Source: Coprinellus micaceus (lineage: Eukaryota; Basidiomycota; Agaricomycetes; Agaricales; Psathyrellaceae). Taken from it: 64,000 nt of DNA. The notes beneath the pieces are model-generated. The model was given only the letters and a program-made list of their open reading frames with translations. It was not told the origin of the DNA and did no database searches. Positions 11,931-23,635 of this stretch are shown piece after piece. How positions within the stretch are numbered: position 1 is the first letter of the stretch; each line of letters starts with the position of its first letter. The stretch is from NCBI GenBank assembly GCA_951394405.1, contig OX596344.1, positions 2,232,001 through 2,296,000 on the forward strand. The letters are read 5' to 3'. Position numbers and translations under genes: made by a program.

Positions 11931-13413
11931 ATGCCTCGCAACGACCCCGAGAAGAACGATGGGAGTGACATCGTTCAGGATGCGATTAAAGACCTGAGCG
12001 CCAAAACCAAAGGGGCCAAGATGCTCGAAGTCATCCCCCTACTCAAGGTTAGCGCCCGCCCTATCGTTGCCTATCGTGCCGCTGCTCGCGTTGATCCATC
12101 CGGTCCGCTGTGTGTTAGATTATCCCATCGGCCCAAATCAAGCTCGAGCCCGCGTCCGGCTCCTCGGATAATGCCCCTGTGTACCATAGCTTTGCTAACG
12201 GTGGATATGCGGATATCTTCAAGGCAACGATGATCTGCGACGACGGCAGTACGAAAATGGTGCGCTCTGGTGCCTTCCCAGTATGCACGTGCTTACTCAC
12301 TGTAAGCACTTTCGATTCGCAGGTGGCGGTAAAGGTCTTCCGTGGCGCCCATCTCGCCACCAACACAGACGATGAGCGGGAGGTGTATAAAAATGTATGT
12401 GCTTCCGTCGACCCTGTTTCTCGCGAAATCTCAACGCCTACTTTCAGCGTCTTCGTCGTGAATATGAAGTGTGGGAAAGGACCGACCATCCCAATGTTCT
12501 CCGTCTTGAAGGGCTCTTCATCTCAGACAGACTATCGTCGCCAGGTCTAGTATCCGAATACAAGGAGAGCGGCGACCTATTGGGATTCATGTCACGGAAA
12601 ATCACATTTGACCGTCTTGCGATGGTGCGTTTTCACATTTAGAAACTACGCAACCTGCTGAGCAGTCGACAAGGCTCGGGACACCGCATGCGGGCTTCAG
12701 TACTTGCACTCTCAAAATGTTGTCCACGGGGACCTGACCCCGGTGAGTGGTGCTCTTCCATCATACCTCAACCGCGACGATGGAGCTCATAATCGTTTTA
12801 CTGTCCGTGACAGTCGAACGTTTTGGTGGAAAGCAACAGGGAGACGGGCCTTTTCTTCCCCCTGATAACCGATTTTGGCAAGTCAAGGGTCCACGAAAAG
12901 AAGGGCTATACGACGAACATGAAGACGACTCCAATGCCGTAGGTTCCTTTCGTTCTCCAGCATCGTATCCGCCTCCGATGCTGATCGTGTCGCAGTGTGA
13001 GGCCCCCTGAGCTCCTCGCCCACGCGGACCCAGAACCAGCCACAAACAAGAATGTCTTATCTTTCGGCTCGGATGTCTACTCATTTTCAATGCTTCTCCT
13101 GCAGGTGAGTTCGCTCTCCTTTCCACTGGAGCCATCAGATCTCAGTTACGCCGAACGGAAGCTCTTAACAGACACAGAGCCGTACAAACATGAAGGGAAC
13201 TTGCCAAGCTGGTTCCTAATATCCCGGATCATTAACAAGGACAATCCTCTTCGACCAACCCCAAAGGCTTACCACCTTCTCAATCGCGATGGATCGCACG
13301 ACTTCTGTTGGTCAGTCATGGAGGCATGCTGGAAGCACGACCCAAAGGAACGGATCACGAGCGAGCAGGCATACAAGTCCCTCTGTGCGGGGCCCCCTCT
13401 AGCTAAGAACTAG
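11931..13413 (+). CDS. Kinase-like protein B4 (HGD, DFG intact)
   Basis: Predicted 353-aa protein. Exons, all in phase: 11931-12047, 12119-12259, 12323-12394, 12448-12624, 12674-12742, 12814-12938, 12996-13104, 13162-13413. The N-terminal ~85 residues begin MPRNDPEKNDGSDIVQDAIK, followed by a glycine-loop-like NGGYADIFKAT. Motifs: VAVKVF (Lys about 90), REYEVW helix C, HGDLTP|SN (Asp about 189, intron inside the loop), DFGKS (Asp about 212), PPELLAHAD in place of APE, SDVYSFSMLLLQ, and a C-lobe with ACWKHDPKERITS. All residues needed for catalysis are visible; the HGD loop makes it a non-RD kinase. B5 is a close paralogue whose introns also align. Function unknown. Confidence 0.85.
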
Positions 13414-15589
13414 CTCTGGTCGTCGCCTTCTCGTATGTAGTCCCATAGTAAAGTTTGTATGCCCACTCGCTGTCATATCTATTATCGCGTCGACAAAGTG
13501 TCTGTATTTACATCTTATGCATCTCTTCGGCACGAGCTCAGTTCTACATTGACCAAGAAAGCAGGATGGCGCCGTTGGTACCATTCTGCGAAGGGTGCGC
13601 GTGCTCGAAAGTGGGAGGAGGGCTAAGGATGGTGGACGCCAACAAGTGAATACGGGGCACCCATGCGTATCACCGAAAGAGGTCAGGTGGTTGGGGCCAC
13701 GCATGCCGTCAATTCAAATCCATTTCGGGCCTATTTAAATAGGCGCCTGCCGTGCCCCACCGCGGCGACGTTGGATTCCCTTCCTCTCACCCATCCATTG
13801 GCACCGCCGGTCGACAGACATGTCCTCGGCAAGGGACGAACTGCACCCATAGCATGGTCCGTAGGGTCGAGTAGCGAGGCTAAGTACGAGGTAGGGTGCA
13901 GAACCGCCAATAAATGGTTCACCTCAGTACGTGCGGAACGAACCGTGGAGGAAAGGCCGAGAAAACAAACGAGAGAAAGAGAGGAGGCGGGGAGGATCGA
14001 GAAAACCCTTGTCGCCAGCAGGGTGTCGGTAGGTTTATGAGACTACGGGCGCAATGGGTGGAGGCTAGAGGCGCCGGTCCGAGCACAAACTCATGACGGA
14101 GGACAACGCGACGCAGTGTGGGGATTCCTTAATCCGATAGTCAAGGGCCCCGAATTGGGTAATATCAATCACACCTCAACGCAGTTGGTCATCGTCTTCC
14201 CCTTCATCCTGAACTCTCGCCCGATGCCCTTTAATATCTTATCTGCTTACTACCAGGCGCACCCGACGCATTCAAGCTATTTGGGGGGGCCAAGAGCGCC
14301 AGGGGGTCTGAGTCGAGGGAGGTAGGTAGGTAATTGTACTGCCTATGTCACTATCGGCCCATTACACCAAGAGGGGGGAGGGGCGGGTGAGGAGAAAGAA
14401 AGGACGATGGAGGGAGGAAGAGAGGGGCGAATGGGCGAGGGCGCACACGGGGGCGACGGAGGGCCAGAGGAAGACTGAGGGAGTAGTTCCACAGCTCTCT
14501 AAACCTATACGTCGAAGGACCGAACACGGCAGTACCCGGCCCCTATAACCCTCAGCGTCCAACATGGTCGTTACCACACGTATAGCAGCAGTCCGATAGC
14601 AGAGAAGCTGAAGTCGCGGTCCGAGCAAATGCCCCGAGGCTGGATCCTTGCAGGGGTGTGAGGGGAAATGGTCGTTAACATGGGCGAAGGGTTGGCAGTG
14701 TTGGTTGGCCATAGTTTTCAGCCGCCGTTGGGCGAGGGCAAAGGGGCGGGAACGGGATAAGGAGGCCCCCTGCTCACGCTTAGCGATCGCAGGCGGGTGA
14801 AGCGGGGTGGGAGGCAAAAGGGGGATGAAAGAAGATCTGAAAAGTGCCGAGACACTCATACAGGATGCCAGCCAGTAACCGAGGGAGACTTGGAAGGGGG
14901 GGAAATTTTTGCCATAAGACGTCTTGGCACTAGGCAGGGAATTATCCAGGACGACACGATTTTGCTAGGACTTCATGGGTAATATGAGGAGCTGCCTGAG
15001 TACGGAATGAGATTCGCTCCGTTTCAAAAAAGTGGGGATGAGTCAGTCGTTATCTAGCTGCCCTGCAGACCAACCCCCACTTGGCGGAAGTACCTTGAGG
15101 GTCATCTTGACCTAAACGGAGAGGGAGAGAATGAGATGAGATGAGATGCACTCCACCACCCCCTTAATAGAGGGCAGGCTCGCGAGGGGACCAGTAAGGA
15201 ATGCGGAATTTGCGGCTCTGCATGAAGATGAATGAAAGGAAAGGGTGAAGGAATTGCAGCCTGTCCGACTGAGATGGTATCATTGGGGTTAGGGTTCTGA
15301 TCATTCACGTGCTTCAAGTTCAACCTCCGAAATGCGATTTCGTCCTCCGAGTCCGCCACCCATGACCATGTCCTTTCAAGTTCCCCCATACCAAGCTATT
15401 GTCAACAACCTCGGTTCGTCTTCGGAATCAGACTTATCCTACCCACCCACTTCAACTTACAATGTTCATTTCCTCACTCTTCCGGCTCTGTGTTCGACCC
15501 CATCAACCGCGCCTGCGCGAGAGTCAATTTCCGGCACACTTAGGCCATATTGCTGCTGGCGGTCCTCCTGACAACGCCCATGGTGTTCC
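13414..15589. other. Intergenic; purine tract and short repeat
   Basis: No gene seen. It holds a long G/A-rich stretch at about 14373-14480 and a tandem GAGAT repeat at about 15131-15148. Open frames across the purine tract give Arg/Glu/Gly-rich translations caused by composition. Confidence 0.5.
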
Positions 15590-16690
15590 AAAGTGCCTCG
15601 TCATCCACAAGCACGGAATGGACGCCTTCAGGGCTTACCGGATCGATGACGACAGACGAGACGCAGGCAGCCGCCAACTTGATACAGCTAAGCGCCCATT
15701 CGTGATGGGATGACTCGCGGTACGCTCCACTTCGCTTAATTCATAACATAGTACACGAAAATGCTGGACACCGTCATCCGGGCTTCAATGAAGCGGTTTG
15801 GCAGACGGTAATATTAATTATCTTTTCAGAGAAATCGCTCTCACATAGATGTGTCGTATTGACAACTCAGGAACCAAATTCCATCAAACACTGCGACAAT
15901 CCATGGTGTAGCCTGTGGGTCAGGAGTGCCGCCCGCAATCTTTATGGGGTTACTTCGAAGCAGGCCCTAATCTCGTCCCGTGTAGGGAAGTTCTGACAGT
16001 GACCAACTTCGAGGGAATATTATCGTGGGTACCCTGTTCCGTCGCGTTTCTCCGAGGACTCTTGGAACCGACGAGAAAATCAGTTTTCAGGACAACGAAA
16101 TAGTTTTGGGTTTGAGGCGTTTGCACAAGAAAAGGCCGCGGTGGTTCATGAGGGCCCCCGAGCAGGATGTTTCCCTCTCTTCCTACATGCCACGCCACCG
16201 CATACGCCGCTTCCGGCCAAAATCCTCCTGAACGCGAATAAAGAGTGCGTTCTAGGAGCCGTGGGATGGTGAGTGGCTGCAGCATGCAACTTCATGGCGC
16301 CCAGGTTAGTGGATCCTAATGGAGCCAGGAAAACGGTGGAGGCCCGGAGGGCACTACCAAAGTCACGGTGATGTCTTCGCATGCTCGATGACCATATCCA
16401 GGTAATTATGATGCGCTTCCTTCACTGGTCGGCGTCCTATTCAGTCATAAATGGGCGGCACCTCCACCATCTCCCTCACGCTGAAGAGAGAAAGACCGTT
16501 ATCGGCTCAGTACGCTCAAGAGAACCAGCAACGCTCCTTCAGGAATGTTGGGCCCAGAGCCCGATAGGCGTACGAACATCTCAGATGTGTGCTACCGTTT
16601 AGGTTTGGTGGGTTATTGCTTCTCCCGTCCACGCGCAGTTTTTAATATGGCCACCCCAGGCTTCGCATTTTCAATATCTCTTGGAATGGA
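15590..16690 (+). pseudogene. Decayed A-type kinase copy
   Basis: A clear relic of A2. About 15615-15660 matches the A2 exon-2 end (FRAYRIDDDRRD against FRAHRIDDDKRE), but the donor GTAAGAAG has become GCAGGCAG. About 15785-15850 matches the A2 exon-3 end and following intron, including the string ATCGCTCTCACATA. About 16085-16160 matches the HGDLR exon in broken frames. About 16545-16605 matches the C-lobe (frames shift between WAQSPI and CYRLGLVG). At about 16660-16690 the final exon is still readable, but TGG-TAA has become TGG-AAG, so the stop is lost. With frameshifts, a lost donor and the lost stop, it cannot encode an A kinase. It occupies the A position of the second A-B pair, upstream of B5. 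Confidence 0.85.
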
Positions 16691-17496
16691 AGGTCTGTTT
16701 CATCACATCTGGCCCCTGGACCAACTGCACGGCTCGTCGAGACTGGATCTGTTGCAAGGCGATGCTCAAACCATAACATCAGCATAATGTTCTGCTGAGA
16801 CTATACGAACGACCGTTATATTATCATGCACAAACGTCTTGTCGCCATACCCGTTCCATTCGCCGCTGTCCTTATCTAAGTCGTTCGAGATTTTCCGGTT
16901 TATGGTGCAGCTTCTCTTTGTTGCTGGAGGTCCATGAGTCTCATGCGGCGTTGATTGGTGCTCAAACCTCCCCGCACGTCAGGCCTTCGCTTGGGCGAAT
17001 AGATTCGATCGCCCTTCAGCACCCTTCCGCATTCCTCACGTAAAGGTGAGTCTGGACACTCCAAGCAATCTCTTCACATACCTTCTCGATTACTCACTCT
17101 TCCGAGTCTGTCGCGAAAACGTCACCCTTCTCTCAGAGTTCGGACTGGTTGTCCACGATAGGTGTAATCGACAAGAAATCTACAAGAAGCTTGCGCTTGT
17201 CCAGCCGACCATCGGTGCACATCATGTTTCAACATCGTCTATCTATTAACGCGGGAGCATAAACGCGCGTCTAATGGGCCTCGAGGCCAAACACCACGTC
17301 CCGGATGTTGGTTCCGGTGAGCACACAGGAAGTGCCCGATCACGATGTTTAATGTCCTTGACGGGAAATTGCCCCCCATCCTTCTGTACCAAACGTGGGT
17401 TGATGAGATGTGGTCAGACGGCTGAGGACATTGCGGGGGTATCGCCAATGCATAAAACTCGAACAGACGCCCTGACGTAAATTGACCTCCCTTACT
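16691..17496. other. A-B spacer, second copy
   Basis: From about 16860 it aligns by eye with 11300-11930 and includes the TATA-like GCATAAAAC at about 17449. No coding potential seen. Confidence 0.55.
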
Positions 17497-18978
17497 ATGC
17501 CTGCCAGCGATCTGGAGAAGAGCGAGGAGGGTGACTTCGTCCAGAAGGCTATCGACAACCTCGCCGTCGAGACCAAAGGCGCCAAGCTGCTTGAAGTCGT
17601 CCAACTACTCAAGGTTAGCGCCCCCTCCCCCATGGAGATACTCTTTCTGACTTGCCTATTTTTCGCCTCAGATTCTTACGTCGGCGCAAATCAAGCTCGA
17701 GCCTACGTTTGGCTCCTCGGACAACGCCCCTGTGTATCATAGCTTCGCTAACGGTGGATATGCGGATATTTTCAAGGCAACGATGACCTACGACGACGGC
17801 AGTACGAAAATGGTGCGCTCTGGAGCCTTTCCGGTATGCACTTGCGTACCCATCATAAGTACCTTCGATTCGCAGGTGGCGGTAAAGGTCTTCCGTGGCG
17901 CCCATCTTGCCACCAACACAGACGATGACAAGGAGTTGTATAAAAACGTATGTGCTGACATTCCGTCGACCCTGTTTCTCGCGGAAGCTCAACGCCTACT
18001 TTCAGCGCCTTCGCCGCGAGTATGAAGTGTGGGGAAGAGCCGAACACCGCAACGTTCTGCGCCTTGAAGGGCTTCTTGTCTGTGACATACTACTACCGTC
18101 ACCGGGTCTGGTATCCGAATACAAGGAGCACGGTGATCTATTAAAATTCCTCCAACTGAAGCCGACGTTTGACCGCCTTGCGATGGTGTGTATGCGTTTC
18201 CTCGATACACTCTACTATGTACTGAATCGGTCTAAAGGCACGGGATATTGCATGTGGGCTTCAGTACCTGCACGCTCAAAACGTGGTCCACGGCGATCTG
18301 ACCCCGGTGAGTGTTACGCCTCTGTGCTTCCCTACCCATTAAGACGGTGCTCATTATCGACAACCGTCGTGGCCAGCTGAACGTTTTGGTAGACGTCGAT
18401 AGAGCGACGGGCTTGTATTTCCCCCTGATCACCGATTTCGGCAAGTCAAGGATCCACGAAATGAACGGGTATACGACGAACATGAACACGACCCCAATGG
18501 CGTGGGTTTCTTTCCTCCTACAACGTCGTGCCCGCCTCCAATGCTGATTGTGTCGTGTCGCAGTGCCAGGCCCCCGGAGCTACTCGCTCACGCAGATCCA
18601 GAACCGGCTACTAATAAGACGGCCTTATCCTTCGGTTCGGATGTCTACTCGTTTTCATTGCTTATCCTACAGGTGAGTTATCCTTTTCGGCTTACACCAG
18701 AGTCACCTTGTCTGAATGGGATCGAACGGAAGCTTCTAACCGACAAGGTGCCATTCAAGCAGGAGGGGAAGTCGCTCTTTATCCTGATATCCCAGATCAC
18801 CGACGGGCAGAATCCTCTCCGGCCAACTCCGAAGAATTACCCCCTTCTTAACGGATCGCATGACTTCTGTTGGCCGATCATGCAGGCATGCTGGAAGCAT
18901 AGTCCGAAGGAACGGATCACCAGTAGGGAGGCCTACGAGCGCCTCTGCGAGGGGTCTCCGTCGCCAGCTCTGAACTAA
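17497..18978 (+). CDS. Kinase-like protein B5 (close paralogue of B4)
   Basis: Predicted 352-aa protein. Exons, all in phase: 17497-17613, 17672-17812, 17876-17947, 18006-18185, 18238-18306, 18377-18501, 18564-18672, 18733-18978. Starts MPASDLEKSEEGDFVQKAID. Motifs: NGGYADIFKAT, VAVKVF (Lys about 90), REYEVW, HGDLTP|LN (Asp about 190), DFGKS (Asp about 213), ARPPELLAHADPEPAT, SDVYSFSLLILQ, ACWKHSPKERITS. Exon lengths equal those of B4 except exon 4 (+1 codon) and the last exon (-2 codons). Several introns are alignable, for example the one starting GTGCGCTCTGG in both genes, pointing to a fairly recent duplication. Its A partner upstream is the pseudogene at 15.6-16.7 kb, so this B gene persists without an intact A neighbour. 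It appears catalytically complete; function unknown. Confidence 0.85.
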
Positions 18979-20257
18979 TCGTGATCTCTGCCGACTTGTA
19001 GTCTCATTGCGTAGCTTCCTTTCGTGCTGGCTAGCTGATCGTGTCGGTGGTTTCGCTCCCGAATTTGATTCGAAGTTGGATCAGAAATCGGAGGACATGT
19101 CGCCGTTGGTGGTCAGCCTAGTGCCGTGTCGACTCGTGAAGTGAAGGGAGGTAGATGCCCGTAGTGGCAAATAAGGCACAGATAAGGGGCTTGGAGGTAA
19201 GGTCCTATGCGACAAGCCTTGCGTTGAGCCCAGTCCTATTTGGGGCTAGGCTGGAGGAATTCTTGGGCAATTCAAGCTGTCGGCTAGACTCCGGTTGAAT
19301 GGCCGTGAATGTGTGTGCTCGGGAAGTGTGGCAATAGTGTGGGATTTTTCTGTTCGTGTGGGGCGGAGGTGTGCTATGAAACCTGGGGTGTGATTAGTTT
19401 AAGGGCAAACACTGCAGCTACCGACGTACGTTAACAATTAAGCGCCCATTCAAATTGCCCAAAAGCGTGCGCTACCGTCCGACAACCATGGATTACATCC
19501 ATCAGAACTCAGGAGGGTGTCGTTACCCTGTAACAGCTTATCAACCAAGAACTCAAATATACATAAACGGATTGCAACTATTGTCCAAGCGCTACGATGG
19601 AGGTGGCTTTCGGTGTGAGATGAACCCGGATATAGCATCCATATATCTCGCAAATTTACACCCCTTGAGAAGCCCTCCCTTCCCCTATGTATACATGCCT
19701 TCCTAACGTCCATGTACACCAGGTATGGTTGGAGCTGAGGCGGGCATATTGGCCAATGCCTAACTGTAGGCTATAGGTCCGAGTACCGTGCGTAGAGACA
19801 AGTGCCGCATGGAATCCTCGAGGTTACCTTGAAGCGGGCCTAGAGCAGCCTATAGAGTCCTATAAGGACCTAGGATCTGGGTTTCTGTATTGTTGTTCCC
19901 TGCACAGGTCAACCTTCTTCGAGTGAGTACAAGGCTCAGGCTACCGACCGCTGATGGTGGCGACGAGTAACGGTGTGACGCGGTGTCACCCGACTAGCCT
20001 GAATGCGTTGCTGGGGCTTGGGTCATGTACCACCATTCGGCCCCTCTTATGGTTGCATAAACGCTACTGGAGATACAGCTAGCTGCGTTTGGAGAATAAA
20101 GCAAAGATATACTCACGGAAAGTGCTGTGTGAGTTCGATGGGCATATCAACGGGTTTCCGACACGCCTCCGCCAGGATATAAGCCGGCTCGAACAGGAAG
20201 CATGGCGGAAAGGCTTCTTTGTTCCCCATCCCAACGTCCATCCTCAGACTCATGAAG
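18979..20257. other. Intergenic between cassettes
   Basis: No gene, RNA or repeat recognised. An open frame at 20089-20251 precedes the A6 start, but A6 aligns with A2 only from MFPL, so I treat it as leader sequence. Confidence 0.45.
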
Positions 20258-21563
20258 ATGTTCCCCTTATCCACGACACCCAAAGAGACGAAGAACTTTC
20301 CCGTAAGTCCAAAGCGACGGCGAAATTACGCTGCTAGGTTAAAATAATAAACCATCTTTTAGGATCTCACTCCGCGCCTGCAGCAGTTAGACGCTCTTCC
20401 ATGTGCAGCTGGGCAACACTCGGACCTATTCAAAGCACGCGAACGGGATGGCAAGGAGGTAAACACCATCTCTGGGGAATTAGGTAGATGCTCACGATGC
20501 CGGGACAGAGGTTGGTCGCCGTCAAGGTCCTGCGAGCCGGATCTGGGATCGACCCTATCTTTTTCAAGGAATTACAGAAGGTAAACGTCCTTAGCTTTCG
20601 CATTGAAGGAAGGCGGTATCTTCACACGGCACATTCAGAGACTTGTAGACTTTGGAGACCTCTGGAGCCAGCTCAGACACGACAATATCGCCCAGGTATA
20701 CGGCGTGGCATACAACTTCTCAAGACTGCCTGGGATCGTCATGAGCTATTATCAGGATACGGTCGTCTCTTACATCAAAGCGCATACCGTTGGCGATAAT
20801 GTGAAGGTAGAATGGGTTAGTGACGACTTGCTTATGCCGCTGACTTCGGCTAAGTACAATCCTTTTTTAGGTCAAACAGATTGCATCGGGGGTGAAATAC
20901 CTTCACGGACTGAAGCCACCCATTGTTCACGGAGACCTACGTGGAGTAGGTGACGGGGGCACCGACGTTTCTGCCACAACTAACGATAGACCAGGCAAAC
21001 ATATTCGTTGATCACACAGGTAAATGCGTGATTGCAGATGTGGGCATGGCGCATATGACTGAGATGGCTGAGTTCATCGTAATGAAGAATGCGACCACCT
21101 GCCGATGGACCGCGCCAGAGCTTATGGACGCAACACTCCCGCCTCCGACTACTGAGGGTCCTTTTTGGACCATGCATACTGATGTCTTCGCGTACGCCAT
21201 CACCGTCGTCGAGGTCAGAGTCTCAACCCATACCGAAACAGTGCCCATTCTAATTAATTCATTATTGAGCCAGATATTCTCTGAGACTCTCCCATTCGGA
21301 GAGTATCAAAACGATAGCGCCGTTCTCTTCCTCATAGTGAAAGGAGAGAGGCCAGAAATGCCCAAAAGCCTTCTAAAGCACGCTGTTCTGTCGCGTTTGG
21401 TAGGACTGTGCTGGGACAGAGATCCTCGCAAGCGTCCAACGATGTCGGAGGTTTGCTACAGACTTGGCTTAGTAATATCCGCCTTCCCTCTCTCCAGAAA
21501 CGCTAAACTGACAATTTACTCCCGTTACAGACTCCCTATTTTCGATACTTACTGGGGTGGTGA
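20258..21563 (+). CDS. Kinase-like protein A6 (TKL-type, DVG)
   Basis: Predicted 304-aa protein. Eight exons, all in phase: 20258-20302, 20363-20458, 20509-20580, 20639-20815, 20871-20945, 20995-21213, 21274-21471, 21531-21563. An upstream in-frame ATG at 20252 is also possible; 20258 gives the 15-codon first exon shared with A2 (MFPLSTTPKETKNFP). Motifs: VAVKVL (Lys about 53), RHDNI, HGDLRG|AN (Asp about 152), DVG (about 170), APELMDA, TDVFAYAITVVE, GLCWDRDPRKRPTMSEVCYRLGL split from the last exon, C-terminus TPYFRYLLGW. It is more diverged from A2 than B4 is from B5, so this cassette is probably older. Catalytic residues are present apart from DVG replacing DFG. Confidence 0.85.
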
Positions 21564-22234
21564 AATCGTAGCCTTATGATCCTGTCGTGGCGATTTTACC
21601 CCTTGCTCGGTGCCGAACCATGCTACCAACACGCGCTCGACTCATTTACCGTACGGAGAGGTTTCAATGGCCCAACCCCTTACCAATTGGATCGTGAGCA
21701 TCAATAAAAACGCCTTCGTTAACAGGATGCTGCGAACTCGTGAAGAGGCAACCTCGATGATCTATGTGGGTCAACTGCGTTCCGGAGAGGAAAGAAAAAA
21801 ATGAAGATCTTGACGCTGCGAACATGATCGCTGGAAGTGGGAAAATGGCGTGCGTCCTCTCCTGAACCAGTGTGCCCAAATCCCGTTATCGCACTGCTAG
21901 TAAAACGTTGTCTGCTAACCCAATTTAAGCCACTGCAACTAAATTCGGAGGCGAGCGGCGAGTTTCAGGGACATTTGACCTAATGTGCAGTGATTGCAAC
22001 GTGTAATTGGGGTGCAGGCGAAGTTGCTGCATGTGCCGACCACAATTTCCTTGTTCCTTCCCGCCGAGACGATTGCCTGCCTAGGATTTGAAAGTTTTGG
22101 GAAATCCGTTTCCGCACGGGATACAATTCGCCAACACGAGGGTGTATCTGAATGTACATATAAGCCATCCCGGTCGAGCGGTATTTCTTCCCATCGTTCC
22201 CTAGGGTTCGATCTAATCTCTAGCACCCTTCGAA
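21564..22234. other. A6-B7 spacer
   Basis: No gene seen. It is not obviously alignable with the spacers of the other two A-B pairs, consistent with an older duplication. Confidence 0.45.
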
Positions 22235-23635
22235 ATGGTTACCGAAGTGTACGAGCTCACAGGGGTCACCCCTCTCACCAACCTACCCGACCTTCGGCTA
22301 GAGGTGAGTATCTCCATTGATCGATGACTCCGTTCCTGACTTCTACTCAACCCTTAGATCATTCACCCGGACGAGGTTGAGCTGACGCCCACCGCATGGG
22401 CAGGAAGCTCGCCCTACTACCACCCATTTGCTAGTGGGGGCTACGCTGATATATATAAAGCCACCAGAGCCATTGATGGCAAGGAGAGCCTGGTTAGTAT
22501 TGATCTATGGGGCCATGGTTCTACGGTGGTCATGCCTTTGCGCAGGTTGTGGTAAAGGTGTTCAGGACCGCCCACTTGCAAACCGGTGTCTACGAGAAGC
22601 AAAAATATATCAATGTAAGCAGCCGTCGCAAGCTTCCTAGGCAGTCCTACGTTATTGAAAAGTATGGCGTGACAGCGCCTGCGCCGTGAATACGGTGTAT
22701 GGAGTGCCCTCAAGCATCGGAACATCCACGTGCTGCAAGGTATCGTCCTCAAAGACGCTCTAGCATCGGCAGGACTGGTCTCCGAATACAAGCCCGTTGG
22801 CTCGCTGGAGGCTTTTATGAAAACGATCTCCAATGGCCGCTTCGACCGACTTGCCATAGTGAGTTTCCTCCACTTCCAAAACGTCCTTTCGTTCATCGTT
22901 GACGCGTATATTCCATCGGCTTGCAGGCTCAAGGGATTGCTTGCGGATTGGAGTACCTCCACAGTCGAGGAATTGTCCACGGTGACTTAACAGTAGTCAG
23001 TTGAGCGAACTAACATCGCGCGCGCCTCGCTCACTCTCCTAATAGGCAAACATTCTTCTCGATGAGGATCCTGATGCTGGGGCCATGTTCCCGCTGATTA
23101 GCGACTTTGGCAAGTCAAGGGTGCTAGATAGAGACGGTTACACGACCAGAGTGGGAGAAATGCCGATGGTGTAAGCACATAGCCCTCTGGGGTCCCACCA
23201 ATTTGCACTTTGAGCTGACACACATTGCTCGCAGATATCGACCACCTGAGGTTCTTATGCATTCGGTTCAAGGAATGCCGTACAACAAGGAAGTATTATT
23301 CCCCGAGTCTGACGTGTACTCCCTTGCACTTGTCCTGCTTGAGGTGCGTTCCATTCTGGTGCATCATCGAGGTTACCTCCGGCCGGAGACTGATCCCAAC
23401 CCCTCAGCTTCTTACCGGAAAGAAGCCGTACTCCCAAGAGGCTCTTCCGCTCTTCACAATCTGTGCTGGCATCATCGACGCCACGCTGTGCCTCAGGCCC
23501 ACTCAAGAAAGGTATCCAATAATTGATCGCACCACCGATTTCGTCTGGCCTATCCTACAGGCTTGCTGGAGAGCCAGGCCGGTAGATCGCATCAAGAGCC
23601 GGGAGGCGCATTTTCAGCTCTGCTCGGGGCCCTAA
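22235..23635 (+). CDS. Kinase-like protein B7 (HGD, DFG intact)
   Basis: Predicted 328-aa protein. Exons, all in phase: 22235-22303, 22358-22492, 22546-22614, 22676-22858, 22927-22995, 23046-23170, 23235-23343, 23408-23635. The N-terminus (MVTEVYELTGVTPLTNLPD) is shorter than in B4 and B5. Motifs: SGGYADIYKAT, VVVKVF (Lys about 72), RREYGVW, HGDLTV|AN (Asp about 172), DFGKS (Asp about 195), YRPPEVLMHS, SDVYSLALVLLE, ACWRARPVDRIKS. It keeps YRPPE, closer to the canonical APE context than B4 or B5. Intron positions match the other B genes. It pairs with A6 upstream. Apparently catalytically complete; function unknown. Confidence 0.85.

Noticed and set aside
13931..14548. Arg/Glu/Gly-rich frames around the purine tract
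   Set aside because: The amino-acid bias follows directly from G/A-rich DNA and both strands are open.
20089..20251. Possible N-terminal extension of kinase A6
   Set aside because: A2 and A1 start with short equivalent first exons, and nothing in this extension is shared with them.
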